From 2-01-FULL-41-26 sp964587505 (lineage in GTDB: Bacteria; Patescibacteriota; Minisyncoccia; 2-02-FULL-40-12; GWA2-44-9): DNA of 8,460 bases. Shown one piece after another: positions 4,896 through 8,460 of the stretch. Every line of letters begins with the position of its first letter. Positions within the stretch are counted from its first letter, which is position 1. The notes under the pieces are model-generated. The model had not been told where the DNA came from, did no database searches, and was given only the letters and a program-made list of their open reading frames with translations. The translations under genes and the position numbers were made by a program. Where the stretch lies: NCBI GenBank assembly GCA_964587505.1, contig CAZPLD010000029.1:1-8460 (forward strand), given 5' to 3'.

Positions 4896-5962
4896 ATTCA
4901 ATAGTTACAATTAATCTCGTGGTTCTGAACGGCGAAAAGTACATCCGCCATTGTTTGAATTCCATAAAAAACCAAACCTATCCGCATAATCAAATTGAAA
5001 TTAATATCCTTGATAATGGTTCAACAGATAAGACAAAAGAAATAATTAGAAATTGGAAATTAGAAATTAGAAATTCCAGTTTTGCTGCTTTCAATTTTGT
5101 TGAAAGCAAGCAAAATCTGGGTATGTGGCCAGGCCATGAAGAATTATTAAAACATTCCGCCGGAGAGTATGTGGTTATTTTGTCGGTTGATGTCATTCTT
5201 GATAAGGATTTCGTTTCAAATGCGGTTAAGACAATGGATAAAGATGAAAAGATAGGCGCTCTTCAGGTAAAAGTATATGCATATGACATTGGCAACATCG
5301 GGGAGGGGGAATTGCCTAAAAAAATTATCGACACCTGCGGATTCCAAGCATACAAATCCCGAAGGATAGTAAATATAGGCCACGGGGAAACAGATAACGG
5401 GCAATTTAACCAAGAAAAAGAGATTTTTGCGGTTGAAGGAGCGGTTCCGATTTTCAGGCGTGATGCCCTCGAAAACATTCGAATAGGTGGCCCTTCGAAT
5501 TCCTCAGGGCGATTTCCTTCGGAAATCGCCGACCATGATATCTTCTGGTATGCGGAGGATCTTGACGTTGCTTGGCGAATGAGAGTGTTCGGATGGAAGC
5601 AGTTGTTTGTGCCCGATGTAATTGCCTGGCACGACCGTCAGACCACCAAGAATTTAAGAAAAACTTTTGCCGATTTTCTTAAAATACGGAAGCAATTACC
5701 ATTGCAAAAACGCCGTTTAGAATGGCGCAATATCCGCTTTACAATTATCAAAAATGACTATACAATAAATATCTTAAAAGACCTGCCTTATATATTCAAG
5801 CGGGAGGTAATGATGCTTGGTTATATAATCATTTTTGAGCCCAAAGTGCTTGGCGAAGTGCCTACATTTTTCAGGCTTCTTCCCAAAATATTAAGAAAGA
5901 GGGGACAAATTATGAAGCGCAGAGCCGTCGGCCCGGCAGAAATGAGAAAATGGTTTATTTAA
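4889..5962 (+). CDS. Family 2 glycosyltransferase with in-frame repeat segments (357 aa)
   Basis: A GT-A type glycosyltransferase. IVTINLVVLNGEKYIRHCLN (residues 5-24) opens the domain, followed by ILDNGSTDKTKEII (40-53, donor binding), SKQNLGMWPGHEE (73-85), VVILSVDVIL (95-104, metal-binding Asp region), AVEGAVPIFRRDALENIRIGG and the catalytic-base region YAEDLDVAWRMRVFGW (221-236). A C-terminal arm (about 255-357) is Lys/Arg-rich with a hydrophobic stretch near LGYIIIFEPKVLGEVPTFF. Three parts look like insertions: residues 54-63 (RNWKLEIRNS) from a heptamer array, 65-76 from a long hairpin, and 201-214 from a REP-like palindrome that separates the usual GG from the xDxxFWYxED block. The reading frame is kept through all of them and the catalytic motifs are intact, so the enzyme is probably active. 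It has no Shine-Dalgarno sequence and overlaps the next gene by 13 bases. The sugar is unknown. Confidence 0.92.
   Translation: MSNSIVTINLVVLNGEKYIRHCLNSIKNQTYPHNQIEINILDNGSTDKTKEIIRNWKLEIRNSSFAAFNFVESKQNLGMWPGHEELLKHSAGEYVVILSVDVILDKDFVSNAVKTMDKDEKIGALQVKVYAYDIGNIGEGELPKKIIDTCGFQAYKSRRIVNIGHGETDNGQFNQEKEIFAVEGAVPIFRRDALENIRIGGPSNSSGRFPSEIADHDIFWYAEDLDVAWRMRVFGWKQLFVPDVIAWHDRQTTKNLRKTFADFLKIRKQLPLQKRRLEWRNIRFTIIKNDYTINILKDLPYIFKREVMMLGYIIIFEPKVLGEVPTFFRLLPKILRKRGQIMKRRAVGPAEMRKWFI
5049..5076 (+). repeat. Heptanucleotide tandem repeat (4 units GAAATTN) in the second GT2 gene
   Basis: Four exact 7-base units GAAATT plus one variable base (G, A, A, C) occur at 5049, 5056, 5063 and 5070. They code for NWKLEIRN in the variable region after the donor-binding motif. 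The reverse complement of the array at 3360-3380 has the same unit, so the two arrays lie in opposite orientation in adjacent plus-strand genes. Confidence 0.8.
5081..5114. repeat. Long bulged hairpin directly after the heptamer array
   Basis: TTTGCTGCTTTCAA (5081-5094) pairs with TTGAAAGCAAGCAAA (5100-5114) around a TTTTG loop; all 14 bases of the left arm pair, with one unpaired base on the right. The inner nine pairs are perfect. It lies within the coding sequence (residues 65-76), five bases after the heptamer repeat, so the two may form one composite element. Confidence 0.7.
5490..5530. repeat. REP-like compound palindrome inserted in frame in the second GT2 gene
   Basis: Two overlapping inverted repeats are present. 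The first runs from GCCCTTCGA to CTCAGGGC (5490-5510, spacer ATTC), outer arms GCCCT/AGGGC. The second is a perfect hairpin, GGCGATTTCC (5508-5517) with GGAAATCGCC (5521-5530), loop TTC. The first has the same outer bases and length as the widespread CCTTCGACAAGCTCAGG type of bacterial palindromic repeat (from memory). The stretch is GC-richer than its surroundings and codes for residues 201-214 (about PSNSSGRFPSEIA), between conserved GT2 blocks. Confidence 0.75.
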
Positions 5963-7005
5963 ACGATCAACATAACTTTATCCAGTCCGATTTCAACGAG
6001 AGACCGAGATTCAACAAAAAACGCCTCGGCGTTATTGTTTTAGTTTTATTTTTGCTTGCCGTCGGCTATTTCAGCTTTAGGTTAGGAGGAAAATCCAATG
6101 TCATCGAAGTCCAGACCGAGTCAACTCCTTTCTGGCAAAAAGTTGCCAGTATTTTTAATCTAGTTCCCGAACCGGTTGACCCCGACTATATAATGCCCTC
6201 ACAGGAACCGGACCGATTTGATGTGTTGGTTCTGGGTTTAAGAGGAGAAGACGACCCGGACGCAAAAGACGGCGGAGCCCTTCTTACCGATACAATGATG
6301 GTTTTAAGCTTTGACAAGATTACCAAAAAAGCTTCTCTGGTATCTATTCCCCGTGATCTTTACGTAAAAATAGATAAAAATAAAAAAGAGAAAATAAATA
6401 CGGCTTACGAGTACGGCTATTACAATAAAAACGGGGGGCTTAGTTATGCGAAAGAATTGATTTCAAAAATAACCGGAGTTTATGTAGACAAAGCTGTGGT
6501 TCTGAACTTTTCTTCTTTTGAAAAAATAATAGACCAAGTCGGGGGAATAGACGTCACTCTGGCCCAACCATTCGAAGAAGCCCAGCAATGGGGATTTCCA
6601 TTTTCTTTACCGGCCGGACCCAATCATCTGAACGGACAAGATGCTCTTTATTATGCTCGTTCCAGATTCTCATCCAACGATTTTGACAGGTCAAGACGCC
6701 AGCAGGAAGTGATATTTGCCTTAAAAGACAAACTAACGAATCTTAATTTCTGGTCTGATCCGCTCAAGACGCTCTCCATCCTGAATAGTATCCGTTCAAA
6801 TATTAAAACCGACATTAATATCTGGAACACCAAAGAATTGCTGGACTTGTCCAAAGAAGCCGGCACTTCCGGAAAGATTAAAAAATACGTCATAACCACC
6901 GACAATCTTCTTTATGAATCCCGCGCTAAAGAAGCCTACATACTTCTGCCGAAAGGAGATAATTTTACTCAAATAAAACAACTCTTCCAAGACAACCTGA
7001 AATAA
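5950..7005 (+). CDS. LytR-CpsA-Psr (LCP) family cell-envelope phosphotransferase (351 aa)
   Basis: LCP proteins sit in the cytoplasmic membrane with the catalytic domain outside and move lipid-pyrophosphate-linked glycans onto peptidoglycan or another envelope acceptor. This one has a short charged cytosolic tail, one membrane segment (about residues 26-43, GVIVLVLFLLAVGYFSF), a linker to about 88, then the LCP domain. Visible landmarks are FDVLVLGLRG (90-99), LLTDTMMVLSFD (111-122, with the metal-binding Asp114), the signature LVSIPRDLYVKI (130-141, Arg135 and Asp136), INTAYEYG (149-156), VGGIDV (197-202), LNGQDALYYARSR (227-239) and DFDRSRRQQ (244-252, the conserved Arg pair and Gln). The usual Arg before the S/A-D-T triplet is replaced here by Leu-Thr. 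Its position among glycosyltransferase genes supports attachment of the polymer made by this cluster. The start overlaps the previous gene by 13 bases; no Shine-Dalgarno sequence is seen. Confidence 0.94.
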   Translation: MVYLNDQHNFIQSDFNERPRFNKKRLGVIVLVLFLLAVGYFSFRLGGKSNVIEVQTESTPFWQKVASIFNLVPEPVDPDYIMPSQEPDRFDVLVLGLRGEDDPDAKDGGALLTDTMMVLSFDKITKKASLVSIPRDLYVKIDKNKKEKINTAYEYGYYNKNGGLSYAKELISKITGVYVDKAVVLNFSSFEKIIDQVGGIDVTLAQPFEEAQQWGFPFSLPAGPNHLNGQDALYYARSRFSSNDFDRSRRQQEVIFALKDKLTNLNFWSDPLKTLSILNSIRSNIKTDINIWNTKELLDLSKEAGTSGKIKKYVITTDNLLYESRAKEAYILLPKGDNFTQIKQLFQDNLK

Positions 7006-7007
7006 TT

Positions 7008-7820
7008 ATGATTTCGATTGTTATTTTAAGCTATAAAAATCCGGCATTATTAAGATTGTGCCTGTCCTCATTTGCCAGATCGTTATCGGCCGTTTTAGAT
7101 TACGAAGTTATTGTCGTAGATAACGAAACATCACCGGAAACACAGAGCGTGGTATTGGATGAATTTCAGAATAAATTTAAAAAGATTAAACTCATACCCC
7201 TACAAAAAAACTGTGGATACACAAGGGGAGTAAATGAAGGGATTAGAGCTTCCAATGGAGAATATATCGTATATTTTAATTACGACGTTGTGGTCGAACC
7301 CGGCACCGTAGAGAAACTTTTCGACTACTTTAAAAAACACGCCGACATAGGTTTGCTGGGCCCGAAGTTAATTAACTTTAACGGAACAGACCAACCGTCT
7401 TGTTTCAGATTTTATTCGCCTTGGACTGTTGTCTGCAGAAGAATCCCGCACTTGCCTTATGCTAAAAATATTCTCAGCAGATTTTTAATGAAGGATTCAG
7501 ATCTTTCAAAAATACAGGAGGTAGACTGGGTTTCCGGCGCCGTATTTATGACCTCAAAAATCGCCGTTAAAAAGGTGGGGCTTCTTGATGAAAAGCTATA
7601 CCACTATTTCAGCGACGTTGACTGGGCAAGGCGTTTCTGGGAAAATGGGTACAGAGTTGTCTATTTTCCGAATATAAAAATATTTCATTATCACGGACAA
7701 ACATCTCGGGGAAGATTAGGGATTCTGGAATTTATCTTTAACCGCGCTACCAGATGGCATATCAAAGACGCAATTTTTTATTTCAGCAAACATGGACTGC
7801 GGATACCGTCATACCGGTAA
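7008..7820 (+). CDS. Family 2 glycosyltransferase, rhamnosyltransferase-like (270 aa)
   Basis: A compact GT-A glycosyltransferase. It has SIVILSYKNPALLRLCLSS (residues 3-21), VIVVDNETS (34-42, donor binding), KNCGYTRGVNEGIR (67-80), YIVYFNYDVVVEPG (86-99, metal-binding Asp93 where relatives have N-x-D), VDWVSGAVFMTSKIAVKKVGLLDE (172-195) and YHYFSDVDWARRFWENGYRVVYFP (198-221), in which Ser-Asp replaces the more common Glu-Asp before Val-Asp. The ending FHYHGQTSRG is typical of rhamnosyltransferase-like GT2 proteins of the WbbL type, so rhamnose transfer is a reasonable guess, no more. It starts two bases after the LCP stop, so it is in the same transcript. No repeats resembling those in the other GT genes are seen inside it. 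Confidence 0.92.
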   Translation: MISIVILSYKNPALLRLCLSSFARSLSAVLDYEVIVVDNETSPETQSVVLDEFQNKFKKIKLIPLQKNCGYTRGVNEGIRASNGEYIVYFNYDVVVEPGTVEKLFDYFKKHADIGLLGPKLINFNGTDQPSCFRFYSPWTVVCRRIPHLPYAKNILSRFLMKDSDLSKIQEVDWVSGAVFMTSKIAVKKVGLLDEKLYHYFSDVDWARRFWENGYRVVYFPNIKIFHYHGQTSRGRLGILEFIFNRATRWHIKDAIFYFSKHGLRIPSYR

Positions 7821-7830
7821 ATAATTTACC
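7816..7830. repeat. Small palindrome between the last GT2 and the S41 peptidase gene
   Basis: GGTAAAT (7816-7822) and ATTTACC (7824-7830) are exact inverted arms around one A. It spans the stop codon of the glycosyltransferase and most of the 14-base gap before the peptidase ATG. No T-run follows, so it is not a terminator; it could be an operator or chance in AT-rich DNA. Confidence 0.35.
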
Positions 7831-7834
7831 AAAA

Positions 7835-8460
7835 ATGATAAGAACAAAACAAGTTTTAATTATAAGCATAATCGTTTCTCTCGCTCTTGGCTTTGCGGGC
7901 GGTTTCTTGTTTAAAGATTTCAGCAGCGGAAATTCTGTGGCGACAATCAAGCAACTTATAAATCTTGATGACGGCAAGCCGGAAAATGTTGATTTTTCAC
8001 TTTTTTGGAAAGTATACAACGACCTTAGCGCTAAATATGTCGACAAAGGGAAAGTTGACCCTCAAAAAATTCTTTATGGAGCCATCAACGGGCTGGTCAA
8101 TAGCGTCGGCGATCCCTATACGGTCTTTTTTGAACCGGTCACAAGCAAAAAATTCCAGGAAGAAATATCGGGAAGTTTTGGCGGAGTAGGCATTGAGATA
8201 GGAAAGAGAAATAATATCCTTACAGTTATAGCTCCTATCAAAGACACGCCTGCTTTTAAAGCCGGGATCGTAGCGGGAGATAAGATATTAAAAATAGACG
8301 GCAAATCAACAGCAAATCTGGCAATTGAAGAAGCCGTGAATATGATAAGAGGCAAGAGGGGAACTAAAGTTGTTCTGACCATACAAAACAGCACCACCAA
8401 AGATATTGAACTTATCCGAGACGCTATAAAAATACCGACCATTGATTGGAAGCTGGTTGA
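7835..8460 (+). CDS. S41 family C-terminal processing peptidase, N-terminal part (3' partial)
   Basis: A periplasmic or extracytoplasmic serine protease of the CtpA/Prc family, which trims or degrades envelope proteins from their C-terminus. The 208 visible residues carry one N-terminal membrane segment or uncleaved signal (about 7-26, VLIISIIVSLALGFAGGFLF), the family N-terminal helical region with FWKVYNDLSAKYVDKGKVDP (57-76) and the hallmark YGAINGLVNSVGDPYTVFFEP (81-101), then a PDZ domain from GSFGGVGIEIG (113-123) through AGIVAGDKILKIDGKST (143-159) to about 195. The catalytic Ser-Lys part lies beyond the window edge, so activity cannot be judged. ATG 7835 is chosen because the basic MIRTK followed by a hydrophobic stretch is a normal start; no Shine-Dalgarno sequence is visible. 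The 14-base gap from the preceding gene suggests co-transcription, though this family often stands alone and its link to the polysaccharide genes may be incidental. Confidence 0.92.
   Translation, partial: MIRTKQVLIISIIVSLALGFAGGFLFKDFSSGNSVATIKQLINLDDGKPENVDFSLFWKVYNDLSAKYVDKGKVDPQKILYGAINGLVNSVGDPYTVFFEPVTSKKFQEEISGSFGGVGIEIGKRNNILTVIAPIKDTPAFKAGIVAGDKILKIDGKSTANLAIEEAVNMIRGKRGTKVVLTIQNSTTKDIELIRDAIKIPTIDWKLV

Noticed and set aside
4783..4965. Minus-strand frame overlapping the small gene and the start of the second GT2
   Set aside because: It shares DNA with the better supported 82-residue gene and with the GT2 N-terminus, and its own start has no signals.
5049..5076. Possible CRISPR array
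   Set aside because: The units are 7 bases with no spacers; it is a simple tandem repeat.
5216..5478. Minus-strand frames opposite the second GT2 gene
   Set aside because: They are shadows of the GT2 coding sequence; there is no promoter or ribosome site.
7783..8442. Frames on both strands overlapping the S41 peptidase gene
   Set aside because: The plus-strand frame from 7835 has the signal segment, GDPYTVFF and PDZ motifs; the others are shadows.

Overview
The window looks like part of a surface-polysaccharide (exopolysaccharide/capsule-type) gene cluster from an AT-rich bacterium with very compact gene packing. Most adjacent same-strand genes overlap by 4-17 bases, start codons mostly lack a Shine-Dalgarno sequence, and TGA is used as an ordinary stop. 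The protein set (several family 2 and family 4 glycosyltransferases, a Wzy/WaaL-like polymerase or ligase, a LytR-CpsA-Psr protein and a C-terminal processing protease) fits a Patescibacteria (Candidate Phyla Radiation) genome or a similar environmental lineage. The phylum is an inference from style; no rRNA or other marker gene is present.

Layout, left to right. (1) 2-571: C-terminal part of a WbaZ-like GT4 glycosyltransferase, cut by the window edge. (2) 568-1440: GT2 glycosyltransferase. (3) 1433-2578: complete GT4 glycosyltransferase. (4) 2568-3098: YjjX/DUF84 inosine/xanthosine triphosphatase, a housekeeping enzyme sitting inside the sugar operon. (5) 3082-4572: multi-spanning O-antigen ligase/polymerase-like protein. 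(6) 4581-4829, minus strand: an unrecognised 82-residue protein with its own near-consensus promoter, a consensus AGGAGG and a terminator-like hairpin, so a self-contained unit in about 340 bases. (7) 4889-5962: GT2 glycosyltransferase. (8) 5950-7005: LytR-CpsA-Psr (LCP) phosphotransferase. (9) 7008-7820: rhamnosyltransferase-like GT2. (10) 7835-8460: N-terminal part of an S41 C-terminal processing peptidase, cut by the window edge.

The likely common task is as follows (inference from families). The glycosyltransferases build a lipid-linked oligosaccharide at the inner face of the membrane, the ligase/polymerase-like protein extends or transfers it outside, and the LCP protein attaches a finished polymer to the envelope. 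The two plus-strand blocks (2-4572 and 4889-8460) are separated by the minus-strand unit, so the second block needs its own start of transcription or read-through.

The most unusual content is not a gene family but the density of short repeats and palindromes inside open reading frames without breaking them: a 23-base near-perfect palindrome in the first GT2, heptamer tandem repeats in the ligase and the second GT2 (opposite orientations), a long bulged hairpin in the second GT2, a compound REP-like palindrome also in that gene, and a GC-richer hairpin segment at the start of the first GT4. Together with the autonomous minus-strand gene these are the parts that deserve a second look. I see no RNA gene, CRISPR array, transposase or stretch over 300 bases without a gene.
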